From assembly GCF_018873765.1 (NCBI RefSeq), contig NC_057922.1:10739563-10803562 (forward strand): DNA of 64,000 bases, written 5' to 3'. Position 1 is the stretch's first letter; the number at the start of each line of letters is the position of its first letter. Source of the DNA: Telopea speciosissima. Its lineage: Eukaryota > Streptophyta > Magnoliopsida > Proteales > Proteaceae. The notes beneath the pieces were generated by a model. It saw only the letters and a list, made by a program, of their open reading frames with translations. It was not told the origin of the DNA and made no database searches. Position numbers and translations under genes: made by a program. Shown here piece by piece: positions 48,898 through 58,929 of this stretch.

Positions 48898-50359
48898 AAG
48901 AATTGTTTTTCCAATACCTCCATTTTCAACCCAAAAGTAGCAATGAAAAAAGGAACTTGGACTTGGAACAGTATTGCTTCGGTGCTGCTTGACCTCAAAA
49001 AACTGGTGTGGAGGAGAGTTGGGAACGGTAGGACAACTCACTGTTGGTTCGACCCTTGGGTACCAACAATACCGGGCCGTTGTATTCCATCATGTTTTCA
49101 CAACCAATCCTTCAGCCTGGTAAAGGATCTAACTCTTAATTATAGGTGGAACTGTGATACCCTTGCACGATTTTTACCAAATCATCTGAATGTTGAAATT
49201 TCAAAGTTAAGCCTCTCTGAGTCTGAGGACCAATGGAGATGCTCCCTAACAAAAGATGGCAGCTTCTCTACCCGAAATACTGCCAACCTTTTAAATCCAC
49301 TGAGGCAATTCAAGCCCCTTGAATCCAAATGGTGGCGCTTCTTCTGGAAATTAAATATTCATCCGAAGTTTAAATTGTTTTTTTGGCGAGTATTGCATGC
49401 AAGTTTACCTGTCAAGAATACTCTCTCAAAGTGGACATTGATCGAGCCTACATGTGTTTTCTGTGGTGCTCATGACGAATCCCACTGGCATCTCTTTCTA
49501 TCTTGTGAATGGACTAAACGTATCTGGGCCTGCGGACCCCTCGGACTCAGAACTGAGCACCTAAGAAGTTCTTGTTTGGCACACCTTTGTGCCACAATCC
49601 TCCAATCCAAGACTTTTGATAATCCGACTGCCAGATGGTTTTTTTCAGTGTTTATTATTACCTGCTACTTCATTTGGAATGTAAGAAATAAAGTTATTCA
49701 TATGGTGGAGGTACCCAATCCCATCATTGTACTCAAACTTGTTACCAAATGGATTCATGATCTCCAGTTAAAACCTCCACTTATGCACAACCCCCCTCTT
49801 GACAATAGTATGCGTATAGATCATGAATTTGACGCAACTAACAGCAATCATACAATGAACTTACCTATTTTGTGTTGTGCAGGTCTCTCTGAACCAAATG
49901 TAGGCCTAGTAGGATGGGCTTACTGCATTTTGCTAGACAACCAGAATGTTCTAACATCTTCAGGGTTTGCACCTTCAACTGATGACATGCAGGCTGAACT
50001 AACTGGAATCTTACAGGGATGGACACATGCTACAAAAGATGGACTCCAACTAAAGGAGATTTGGATCACTAACCACAGCCTCTATGACGTTTTGAATGCT
50101 ACAACCAAGCAAAACTTACCTATTCCATGGCATCTTATACCAAACTTTTTTGAACTAGCAGAAAAAACATCAAACTTTATAAATGTACAGTTTAAACCTA
50201 AGAATAACATATAGACTAGTAGACTACGTTCCCTTGCCTCTTTCTTTATAACTAACAGGACTGTAATGCCCCCTTTCCTATATGATGTAAATATGTTTTT
50301 CTCTATCTAATAGTAATATAAAAATGCTTCCCATCAAAAAAAAAAAAAGAATTGTTTTT
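48898..50359 (+). mobile_element. 5'-truncated L1-type LINE with 13 bp target duplication
   Basis: The body 48911-50346 ends in an A-run (50336-50348). AAGAATTGTTTTT flanks at 48898-48910 and 50347-50359. The reading frame is open from the very first base of the body, so truncation fell inside ORF2. The paralogous segment near 45965 has the unoccupied site. Confidence 0.9.
48943..50214 (+). CDS. L1 LINE ORF2 C-terminal part: zf-RVT plus RNase H (transposon protein)
   Basis: A 423-codon uninterrupted frame. Residues about 128-195 form the reverse-transcriptase zinc-binding domain (WWRFFWKLNIHPKFKLFFWR; C171, C174, H181, C188). Residues about 330-415 resemble the LINE RNase H (VGWAYCILLD, AELTGILQGW, IWITNHS). 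The first ATG is internal; the frame continues to the truncation point at 48911, so this is the tail of ORF2 and not a host gene. The polymerase and endonuclease parts are absent. The open frame indicates a young insertion. Confidence 0.9.
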   Translation: MKKGTWTWNSIASVLLDLKKLVWRRVGNGRTTHCWFDPWVPTIPGRCIPSCFHNQSFSLVKDLTLNYRWNCDTLARFLPNHLNVEISKLSLSESEDQWRCSLTKDGSFSTRNTANLLNPLRQFKPLESKWWRFFWKLNIHPKFKLFFWRVLHASLPVKNTLSKWTLIEPTCVFCGAHDESHWHLFLSCEWTKRIWACGPLGLRTEHLRSSCLAHLCATILQSKTFDNPTARWFFSVFIITCYFIWNVRNKVIHMVEVPNPIIVLKLVTKWIHDLQLKPPLMHNPPLDNSMRIDHEFDATNSNHTMNLPILCCAGLSEPNVGLVGWAYCILLDNQNVLTSSGFAPSTDDMQAELTGILQGWTHATKDGLQLKEIWITNHSLYDVLNATTKQNLPIPWHLIPNFFELAEKTSNFINVQFKPKNNI

Positions 50360-50413
50360 ACATAGTTTGACTTATTTAGTTGTCCTATTAATAATGTTTC
50401 AAATGTTTAGCTG

Positions 50414-50643
50414 TGAAATAAAGAACGAAATTTTATTGCTACACTTGTAGCAGGAATGTTCATGCTACAAGGCTAGCAGTCAGGGAAATAGGATCTTACA
50501 GGGTATTTTAGAAAATACGAAAACCTAGGAGGGTATTTATAAACCCAAAGGAGAAGTGAATTATTCTATTTCCTTGGCTACTAGCCTTGTAGCAGGAACA
50601 TCCCTACTACAAGTGTAGAAGCGAAATTTTGTCCTGAAATAAA
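50414..50643. mobile_element. Mutator-like MITE
   Basis: The body 50423-50634 has long inverted arms: GAACGAAATTTTATTGCTAC..CTTGTAGCAGG against TACTACAAGTGTAGAAGC..AAATTTTGTCC. The exact 9 bp duplication TGAAATAAA lies at 50414-50422 and 50635-50643. The paralogous site near 46030 has a single TGAAATAAA, the empty site. Confidence 0.9.
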
Positions 50644-50760
50644 TGCTATCTAAATTTGTACTAGTAAGAGCACAATATAAATCAAAGAACTTCTTACATT
50701 TTCATGCAAGAGAAAGAAAAATTGAAAAGGTCATCCATTGGTGAGGAGAGATTATCTGAA

Positions 50761-50824
50761 ATGGAAGCCACCTTCAAGGCCTTCTTCTCTGCAATACTCC
50801 TTCTCTTACTTCTACTTGCAAAGG
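50761..50824 (+). other. orphan or alternative first exon of TPD1-like gene
   Basis: ATG at 50761 opens a 64 nt stretch encoding MEATFKAFF..AK, a signal peptide with a long Leu core, ending AAAGG before GTGAGT. Length (64 nt) and phase equal exon 1 of the intact gene (53543-53606). No exon 2 follows within the duplicated segment, which runs instead into the minisatellite. It could be a dead duplicate or an alternative first exon splicing to 53685. Confidence 0.6.
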
Positions 50825-50888
50825 GTGAGTTTTCTCCTTTGATATCTTTAATTGGGTTTCTTATTTTAATTCTTTGTTTTATCTTGTA

Positions 50889-53440
50889 TTTGTCTTGTAT
50901 AGAAACCATATCATATATTGGTTCATGATCAATCTTTACTTTCCTAGTTATGTAAAGAAGTTATCTTTTATTAAGAAACTATATATTGGATTTGTCTTGT
51001 ATAGAAACCATATCACCTATTGGTACATGGTCAATCTTTATTTTTCATAGTTATGTAGAGAGGTAAGAAACTATATATTGGATTTGCCTCGTATAGAAAC
51101 CATATCACATATCGGTTCATGATCAATCTTTACTTTCCTAGTTATGTAGAAAGGTTCTTTTTTATTAGGAAACTATATATTGGATTTGTTGTTGGACAAG
51201 TGTGTGTCCATCAAACCCGGTTCGATCCGGTTCAACCCGGTTCACCTTTGTATTGAACATTTATACATTTTAGTTTAATATTGTCACATGCGATATAAAT
51301 TTTTTGAGCATTATGCGTCCGTAAGTTATACTTAAAATGGTAGTCACGACTAGGGTTTGGGCTGGGCACCCTTATCATATGGTCGTCGCATTGGGTATGC
51401 CTAGACATGTGATGTCAGGGTACGAATGCGAGTGCTCACATGTTTGATGTGTGCATTGGCGAAGAATCTACTTTGTCGATTCCCTCATGTATTCGCGGAT
51501 GTAGGAAGGGATAGACATGTGTCACCGACCCTGCATCGGGGAACCCCGTCCACGCAAAGTGTGATCGTATTCTTTGGTTCATCAATGACCGAGACTCAAG
51601 CGAGTCAAAGCCGGTGTTCGGGAATGCGTGAACACTTTGTGAGTGAAGGAGTTATCCAACACGGTCACCACTCGCTCGATTGGGGAACACCAAGATAGAG
51701 ACTGTCGTGCATGGTCGGATCGGAATCGGATCCGATGCACGTTTTGGAAATGGTTTTGCAAAATTTATTTTACATAAAATGATACATTATTTATAGTTAT
51801 TTCAAATAAAGTGTTTTATCGAGTTTTGCGGGACCCAATCGGATGCACAGACGCTCTTATATGGACATGTACTATGGATTGGGGTTTGGCAAGTACATGT
51901 GTACATGCCCTAGATTCCATAATGATGGTGTTGATTAGTGGGGGGTTGTATATGATAAATTGTTATCATATAGGGAGTTATTTGGAATTTGTTAATTTAA
52001 TTGGCTCTTTATTTAATTAATGGATTTGGTGCTAATTATAATTATCCATTAATAATTAAATAAAGAATCTAATTAATACTTTCCTATTAGATTCTCGCTT
52101 CTTCACCTGTAGCACTTTGAGTTTAAACAGAATCGCAGACGAGAGAGAGAGAGTCGGACTCTCACTAAGGCTCTATTAAATCTATCTAGGATTTAATTAA
52201 ACCCTATTATTATAAATAGGGGACCAAAAATACGCAGAAAAAAAAGTTCTCCACGTTTTTGGAGCAGACACTCTCTCTCCTACGTTTTTGGTTTCTCTCT
52301 CTCCCTCTTGTGATCTCTCTTCTTCTTCTTGCTTCTCTCACTGTGTTTGAGAGTTAGGGTTTGTGAAACCCTAGATCTGGCTTGAGGAGTTTGAGGGCAT
52401 CCGGGATTGGCGTGTAGAACCTTGGTAGCACCATTGGAGGTTCGGATCGTTTGTTTGGAGCGCTCATTGGAGGAAGAACCACTATCTATTGGAGGAGCAA
52501 CACTTGAGGCTCACCAGGTTAGCAGTTCTTTATTAATTCCTTCTGTTCATTGATTATTAATATTTATGGGATGCGAAAGAAACTCGAATCGATTATTTTT
52601 CGCTGCGCATTCGAGTATGGGATGGATCCCTCTTGCCATGTGATGGACTAGAGACGAGTTTCTCCGTCCCTATTGTGATAATTAATTTTATGGAATGCAA
52701 TAGGGAAGGAGAAACCCTAATAGGGATGCACCAGGGTTCCCATGGGCGACCATGGGAAACACTAAAATTAAAATGGGGCACCCATGGGACACCATGGCTG
52801 ATTGCACCCAAGCGCAAAACCCTAAAGATAAATATCTTGGTCTCTCTAGGGATCCATGGTTTGACCCCGGACCGTTGTTTGGCAACATTTGTGTTGTATA
52901 GAAACCATATCACCTATTGGTACATGATCAAACTTTATTTTCCTAGTTATGTAGAGAGGTAGGAAACTATATATTGGATTTGCCTCGTATAGAAACTATA
53001 TCACGTATCGATTCATGATCAATCTTTACTTTCCTAGTTATGTAGAGAGGTTCCTTTTTATTAGGAAACTATATATTGGATTTGTCTTGTATAGAAACCA
53101 TATCACCTATTGGTACATGGTCAATCTTTATTTTTCATAGTTATGTAGAAAGGTAGGCAACTATATATTGGATTTGCCTCGTATAGAAACTATATCATGT
53201 ATCGATACATGGTCAATCTTTACTTTTCTAATAATGTAGAGAGGAGGAAACTATATATTGGATTTGTCTCAAATAGAAACCATATCACATATCGATTCAT
53301 GGTAAATCTTTACTTTCCTAATTATGTATTGAGGTTCTAGGAAACTATATATATATTGGATCTGTCTTGTATAGAAACCATATCAACAATCTCTACATTC
53401 CTAGTTATGTAGAGATTGATTTTCCGTCGATTTCACATGT
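50889..53440 (+). repeat. ~95 bp minisatellite split by a solo LTR
   Basis: About nine units start TAGAAACCATATCA (or TAGAAACTATATCA), at about 50901, 51002, 51096, 52899, 52989, 53095, 53185, 53275 and 53371. Each contains CATGGTCAATCTTTA..TTATGTAGAGAGG and AACTATATATTGGATTTG. The array lies between the orphan exon 1 and the intact TPD1-like gene. Confidence 0.85.
51185..52892. mobile_element. 1.7 kb solo LTR inside the minisatellite
   Basis: 51190-52887 begins TGTTGGACAAG and ends TTTGGCAACA, with TTTGT duplicated at 51185-51189 and 52888-52892. No primer-binding site, gag, pol or second LTR is seen, so it is a solo LTR left by recombination. TATAAATAGGGG near 52210, followed by CT-rich sequence, looks like its promoter on the + strand. 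Frames inside (51426-51698, 52633-52962) show no domain. Confidence 0.85.
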
Positions 53441-53542
53441 GATATAGTTTCTATAAATCTTCAACCAAACAAGCTAGACAAAGTAATTCTTCAGAAAGTA
53501 AGACCCTTCAAAGCCCACAGGTTGTCAGAAATTCTCTGGAAT

Positions 53543-54034
53543 ATGGCAGCCCCTGCTGCTCTCAGAACATTATTCTGTGCAACTCTTATTCTCCTTCTTG
53601 CAAAGGGTGGGTTTTCTTCTCTTTTTTGACTTCAATGATATATTTTTGTCAATTCTTATACTAAAATTAGGTTTTGAATTGCAGGTTCTGTCCAGTGTAC
53701 TTTGGATGATATTGATATTTCACAAGATGAAACAGGAAAACAGGTGGAAGGGAAACCAGAGTACAAGGTAACTGTGAATAACGAATGCGAATGTACACAT
53801 TGGAATCTGACACTTTCATGCCCAGGATTTAATACAGTGGAGAAGGTTGACCCTTTGATCTTACGCCCAAATGGTAGTGGCTCTTGCCTCCTCAAGAATG
53901 GTACAGCTTTTTATGGTTTTGCCTCGCTCAGTTTCACTTATGCATGGGAGACTCCCACCTCTTTTACTCCAGAATCGTCTAATAATACATGTCCAGGAAC
54001 GAATAGGTTTGGTTTTAGAGATGGGCATTATTAG
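53543..54034 (+). CDS. TPD1-like secreted cysteine-rich protein (2 exons)
   Basis: Exons 53543-53606 and 53685-54034, phase 1, give 137 residues. Residues 1-22 are a signal peptide (hydrophobic core LFCATLILLLA). The mature part has the TAPETUM DETERMINANT1 family pattern: C26, then DIDISQDETG, PEYKVTV, NNECEC (C56, C58), LSCPGF (C67), C89, SFTYAWETP, and C124. That is six cysteines in the family order. TPD1 proteins are apoplastic ligands for the EMS1-type receptor kinase in anther tapetum specification; TPD1-like paralogs are less defined, so the role here is inferred only to family level. An AATAAA polyadenylation signal lies at 54078-54083, 44 nt after the stop. It is the only intact member of a local family with a pseudogene and an orphan exon upstream. 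Confidence 0.9.
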
Positions 54035-54329
54035 TGTTACTAGAGATCGAGATCATCTCATGATGTGAAACCACTGAAATAAAACAAAGACATTTGATTT
54101 ACAATTCTTTGAATATTGATTGATGTTGGATTCATGGTCTTCTGCAATTAGGGATATGTTATCCCTTAGGTTGGTAGCCAAATAAATGGGTATTTTGGAT
54201 GAGATTTTTTTATTTCATGGGGACAGAGTGATAATTTTACGCTCTAGGCATACGACATGGTGGTGTTCTTGTTCCGTTAATAATTATTAGAACCCACTAT
54301 ATATATAACCTTATTATTCTTTAAAAAGT

Positions 54330-54790
54330 GGACCATCAATTGCATTATCACAATAAATCTTCAATGGTTTTGAGATGTTATCTCCCACTTGAAGACCTAA
54401 AATGAAATTCCTCATCAACATAGCTTAAGATGTGGCATCATAGCAAACCACAAATTTTTATTTTCATGGTTGTGGTTGCACCGACTAGTAGAAAAATTCC
54501 CAAACTTACCACGCAACGAAATGTTGATCCCCTTTTTCTTATATGCAACGAGAGAGATAACTTGAAGTTAAGTTTCTGTTATCAAGGAATCCTATAAAAT
54601 CTATATTTGAAAACCCGATCATCTCAAAGTGGCTAGTCTGCCTATATGTGAGCATATGATCCTTGGTACCCGACAAGTTCCTCAAAATCTTCTTGATACC
54701 CTTCCATTAATGCTCAATTCCAAAGATCACTTTGGTATCTATCAAACATACCAACAGCAAAGAGATATCTAGATGAGTGCAATTACAAGC
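54330..54790 (-). pseudogene. copia RNase H fragment
   Basis: On the minus strand: ILRNLSGTKDHML near 54700, FEMIGFSNIDFIGF near 54610, then CYDATS and FILGLQVGDNISKPLKIYCD near 54410-54350. This is the RNase H end of a copia polyprotein, with stops. No LTRs located. Confidence 0.75.
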
Positions 54791-55610
54791 ATTAATTAAG
54801 CTAACCACAACAACATCATATGAAATATTCTTCAACATAATACACTCAAAAGGACACAAAAACTTTTTAATTTTTCTCCATTAACAATAATGCTGATCTT
54901 GGAGAACAAACTTTCATTTAAAAATATTTTCAACACCTTCTCTATGTATTTTTTTTATTATTTTTTATTTTGAGGTTATTAAAATTATTCGCTTTTTGTC
55001 AGTTTCAATTTGTAGATAATTGAAAAAATGAAATCGAATCAATTGACACCCTTAATTTTGAATGATCAAAATACATTGTTAAAGTTGAAATTACATGAGA
55101 TATTCTAATTGGGTTAAAATTTATTAAGATAATAAATGATGATGCAGTCAACACATCCACAAATTTTGAGTGTCAATGGATATACCATGTGGCAAACATT
55201 TGGGCCAAAATGAGAAGCTTCTCAAGATAGGCCATCTTGGATATCTTTGTCATTTCAATAATTATTTTTTGCTAAACAATCTCAAAAAAATTCCAAAGCA
55301 TTACTAATAGAGAAAATGAAGTGCATGAAGCCAGTGAAAAAAGAAAGAAACATGACAAGGCAAGCTCTGGGCTGCTCGTTGAAGCTAGTTTAATGTCACC
55401 CTCATGATTTTAAAAGGCCTCGTGAAGGAGTGGAGACTCCAATCCTTATATGGATCGCAGTCTCCTTCACTCATCAATGTGGGACTATCTTAGTCGCCCT
55501 TGAGGCTAGGTTTTAACTACAACACTAGCGCAGCTCATAACAATAATGACATTGTGTCATGGATGTGTATGTGCTAGATTGGGTTCTGAATTTGCAGATT
55601 TAGGAACCCT
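54791..55610. other. intergenic stretch
   Basis: No gene. Near 55395-55545 is a fragment reading TTTTAAAAGGCCTCGTG and CAATGTGGGACTA, typical of LTR remnants. Confidence 0.4.
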
Positions 55611-55617
55611 ACATCGT

Positions 55618-55644
55618 TGGGCCTATTGGGCTTGAGCTTGGGCT
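55618..55644 (+). promoter_or_regulatory. three site II (TGGGCY) elements
   Basis: TGGGCC at 55618-55623, TGGGCT at 55627-55632 and TGGGCT at 55639-55644, about 220 bases upstream of the CDC26 ATG. TGGGCY clusters are TCP-factor sites in promoters of genes active in dividing cells, which suits an anaphase-promoting-complex subunit. Confidence 0.6.
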
Positions 55645-55863
55645 CGGAAGAGTGGTTTTCGTGGAATACTTATTATCAAAAAGAGGAAACCAGGTAAGGC
55701 AGTGTTCTCGTTCATTCATCTTCATTGGAGTAAGGGTAACGGATCAAGTGTTCGAGTCTCAGTCACCAAACCCCATAGGTGGTGTGACTGTGATTGCTGA
55801 GTGCTTAAGCAATAACCACCACACCACCCAAATCCAAAACCAAAATTGAAGTCGCCAAGTGAG

Positions 55864-56058
55864 ATGCTGAGAAGAAAACCAAGCAAGATCGAGGTCAAGA
55901 TCGAAGATAAAGAAGAACTTGAAGAAGCCCGCAAGCGATCGGCCCCCAACTCCATCACCTCCACAGCCACCACTACCGCCGCCGCCGCTCTCCTCGATCA
56001 CCTAGACCGCAACAAAGACCCCAACACCAAAGCCCACCGTATCGGCCTCTCTAACTAA
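55864..56058 (+). CDS. CDC26: anaphase-promoting complex subunit CDC26 (upstream cistron)
   Basis: A single-exon frame of 64 residues. It starts MLRRKPSKIEVKIED and continues KEELEEARK. This is the conserved N-terminal CDC26 segment that threads into the APC6/CDC16 TPR superhelix and stabilises the APC/C ubiquitin ligase. An Ala/Thr-rich middle and a HRIGL tail follow. The start is the first ATG after the site II promoter; none occurs between 55621 and 55863. The stop lies 61 nt before the TTM3 ATG. In Arabidopsis CDC26 and TTM3 are made from one bicistronic mRNA (established knowledge), and the same order and tight spacing are seen here. Confidence 0.93.
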   Translation: MLRRKPSKIEVKIEDKEELEEARKRSAPNSITSTATTTAAAALLDHLDRNKDPNTKAHRIGLSN

Positions 56059-56119
56059 CCCTTTTTTTGTTTTTTCCCAAACCCTTCAACCACCAGGTAG
56101 CACTCGGTAGATCAGATAG

Positions 56120-56725
56120 ATGGAAGTAGAGGTGAAGCTACGCCTCCCTGACTCTGCCTCTCACCAGAAGCTTTCCGACCTCCTTAAACCCTTCCACATC
56201 ATCACCCACCTCCAAGAGAACGTCTTCTTCGACGGTGCCGCCGCTGAGCTCTCATCCAAGCGCGCTGTCCTCCGTATCCGCTTCTACAACAGCGATTCCC
56301 GTTGCGTCGTCTCTCTCAAAGCTAAAGCCGTTCTCGTTGATGGCATCAGCCGTGTTGAAGAGGACGAGGAAGATATCGATCCCTCCATTGGTCGTGCTTG
56401 TGTTGCCGAGCCATGGCGGCTTGGTTCTGTTGATTCTTCGAGGATCTTGAGGAGGGTCAAGGAGGAATTCCAACTCGCTAATAACAATTTCGTGTGTTTG
56501 GGTGGGTTTAGGAATGTTAGGTCGGTGTATGATTGGAAAGGATTGAAGTTGGAATTGGATGAGACCCAGTACGATTTTGGAACGTGTTATGAGATTGAGT
56601 GCGAGAGCGATGATCCTGAAAACGTCAAGAAGTTGCTTGAAGGGTTCTTGACTGATAATGGGATAAGCTATTCTTATTCGGAGGTCTCCAAGTTTGCCAT
56701 TTTCCGATCGGGAAAGCTGCCATAG
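56120..56725 (+). CDS. TTM3: triphosphate tunnel metalloenzyme 3, CYTH domain (downstream cistron)
   Basis: An intronless frame of 201 residues, the usual size. The N terminus is MEVEVKLRL, the ExExK signature (E2, E4, K6) of CYTH enzymes that bind metal and triphosphate in a beta-barrel tunnel. Other tunnel residues fit: LRIRF (R52, R54), SLKAK (K67, K69), the acidic run 80-87, LELDETQYDFG (145-154) and YEIE (157-160). Plant TTM3 hydrolyses inorganic tripolyphosphate and is cytosolic. The ATG at 56120 is the first one after the CDC26 start in any frame, so it could be reached by leaky scanning or reinitiation. Deduced from motifs; high confidence for family. Confidence 0.95.
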   Translation: MEVEVKLRLPDSASHQKLSDLLKPFHIITHLQENVFFDGAAAELSSKRAVLRIRFYNSDSRCVVSLKAKAVLVDGISRVEEDEEDIDPSIGRACVAEPWRLGSVDSSRILRRVKEEFQLANNNFVCLGGFRNVRSVYDWKGLKLELDETQYDFGTCYEIECESDDPENVKKLLEGFLTDNGISYSYSEVSKFAIFRSGKLP

Positions 56726-57050
56726 AAAGTAAAGCAATGGTACATTGTTGAATTCGAATTGGTTTTCTTATGATTCTTGTTTGATTAGGGTATTTCCAAA
56801 AAAAAAAACCTGCTTTTCCCAAAGTGCTGATGAATTGTTTGTTCCGTTGTTCGTATACTTATCAAAGAGGGGAAAATTTGTTGTTCACTTGTTGGAATTT
56901 ACACTTGTTCGTCAATAATTACTTTAGTCTTGATATGTTATGTGCTTGTTCCAATTTGAGAGCTCACCTGAGGAGCTTAATTCCAACTCTATTCAGGAAC
57001 CTTCTTTTCAAGTTGTTGGAAAAATGTTGAGGATCTTGAGGTGGTTTTAC

Positions 57051-57681
57051 TATAGTTGTCAAAGCGTCACCCAGCATTTAGGTGGGTTTCCAAGGGCATG
57101 GCGGTCCCCCACCTTATTCTAACTTAACAAGGCAGGCGCCTTGGGAACTCCTTGGTGTCGCTTAGGACTCTTTAGGACACGGTCATTTTTTTTATTTTTA
57201 TTTTTTACATTCCCCCCCCCCCCCCCTCCCCTCTAAATAATGTATGTTTCTAATATTTTTATTGGCTTGTGTGAAAGTTTGTGTGTAGGTGAGAAGCATG
57301 GGATCATTTAGTACCCAAAAAATTAAGAAAGAAATCAAACTTCACTAGGTCACTTCTCTTGTTTAGTTACGTTTTTCCTTCTAAATAATGTTGTTTCTAA
57401 CATAATGTTATTGTTGTAATTTTGTAATGCTGTAATGATGTTGCTACATAATAAATATAGTAGAAAATTAGTGCATAGATTCAATCTGTATTGTTGTTGC
57501 TGTAATGCTGTAAGCAGGAGTATACTATTGTTATATTAGATATAATAACATATAATCGATACATAAAAAAAATGCTACAGCGCCTAGGGTGTCTAGGAGA
57601 AGCCTAGGCGGGCGCCTTATTCCCTAAGTGCTTAGGTGGCCATCCAACGCCTTGGGTCACCCAAGCGCCTTGATAACTATG
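57051..57681. mobile_element. hAT-like element, CATAGTTGTCA family
   Basis: Starts TATAGTTGTCAAAGCG and ends GCGCCTTGATAACTATG. The interior has a C-run near 57213-57227 and TGTTGTTGCTGTAATGC words, echoing the C-run in the 29.5-30.7 kb copy. The target duplication is not clear. It lies in the 3' region of TTM3. Confidence 0.7.
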
Positions 57682-57699
57682 TGTTTCTACTTTTGTACC

Positions 57700-58925
57700 T
57701 TTTTGGGGTACTAAGAATTAGTTCATTTCAAAGTGAAAAGGTTTTAATGTCGGATTTGTCTGAATGACACCTCCATAGGTGAAGTTTGGTCATGCTTTAT
57801 TTACGCTTCATTTATTCAGCGTAGTATTTCAAGATAGAGGTAGAAATGATCATTTGACGCAAAAAAAACCAATACACCATTTACTACTGTCTCAAATCTA
57901 CAGAAAAAACCTTTCCAGTCTCAGATTTGCAACCATTATCTCTGTAAAAAGGTCCTATCAATGCGTACTAAGAAGCATTCCACACTGGAAAGCCTTGGGC
58001 AATTATCCGACAATTTGATTGTCATCTTCATCTATTTCATCATGCCTTTCAAGCTCTTTCCCTCGAGATCCCAATCAATCTGACAGAATATTAGGGGCCA
58101 CCGGCAAGGTTGGAGCAATTTTTAGGTCAGTGGTAGTGGTTTTTATGAGCCTTCAGAAAAACCATAAGAATGTAGTGGAGGGTGAAAAGTGATTGAGATG
58201 ATATCATCGGAGTCTTGGTGGCAATGGTGTTGACCATTTTCTTTCTCAAGTAAAACTATTAGAAGATAATTAGAGGAGAATGAGGGAAATGATAACCTCA
58301 GTTTGTTTGGATCGTTAATTAGTTGCAGAGATCCAGTCAATAACGCGATATTAACCTGATATTTCCATCATTCTAAGTGTTCTAATCTCTGTTGCGGTCA
58401 TCCCTGTTGCCGTTACTCTCGCAGACATTGAGAGGTGAGTTGAGGAGAGAGATGGATGAAAGAAGAGTTGAGATGAAGAGGAATTGCAGAGAAAAAAAAT
58501 GCACCATCGAGGAAAGGGTCCACACATCTGTGGAAGAGATAACGGGGATAATGGAATTACTATGTTAACCCTCTTAAGCAATTACTGTACACTAGAATGA
58601 AGGGTAAAAAGAAGATACAATGAAAACTAATTTAAGACCTCGCAAGTTGTCAACAAGAAAAATCCTTCGATTTATCTCTGCAAAAAAGAGTAAATATTGT
58701 AACATCAATGTAGCACCCTTTTGCAGGCTATTTAGTTCATCTCTGTTACCACAGTGAAAGTTCAGGAAGTTTAGAATGATCTGAAATACCACAAATTTGG
58801 TATGCTCAGAATGAGACCCCTACTGTAGCATACATAGCATCTGTTGAAGACAGGATGAAGAAATATGTCCCTATACTTATGAAAGCACCCCATGAGGAGG
58901 ATAGATGTGTCCCAATAAAACTCAA
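57700..58925. other. gene-free stretch
   Basis: No supported gene. The frames 57779-58018 (+), 58143-58340 (-) and 58351-58581 (-) show no domains. Confidence 0.4.
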
Positions 58926-58929
58926 AAGT

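Larger units (their letters stand above)
48660..50885 (+). repeat. segmental duplicate of 45500-46300
   Basis: Matching words in order: GTATGCACCC..CCAACTC, GTACCTTGAGATTTAC, GCCCAATTAAG, TTTGACTT..GTTGTCCTATTA, GAAATAAATGCTATC, and the whole first exon with its donor. In this copy a LINE and a MITE are inserted; in the other copy a different MITE is inserted. The duplication therefore predates all three insertions. Confidence 0.75.

Noticed and set aside
48943-50214. Host RNase H-like gene
   Set aside because: The frame lies in a truncated LINE with an A-tail and a 13 bp TSD, and it carries LINE zf-RVT plus RNase H.
52593-52962. Overlapping ORFs at 52.6-52.96 kb on both strands
   Set aside because: They lie in the solo LTR (CCCATGGG-rich words) and show no family.
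50889-53440. CRISPR-like array
   Set aside because: Units of about 95 bp are contiguous and diverged, with no short-repeat/unique-spacer structure, and the DNA is a plant nuclear genome. It is a minisatellite.
55846-55863. A six-codon longer CDC26
   Set aside because: That extension begins with TTG. The ATG at 55864 gives the conserved MLRRKP start.
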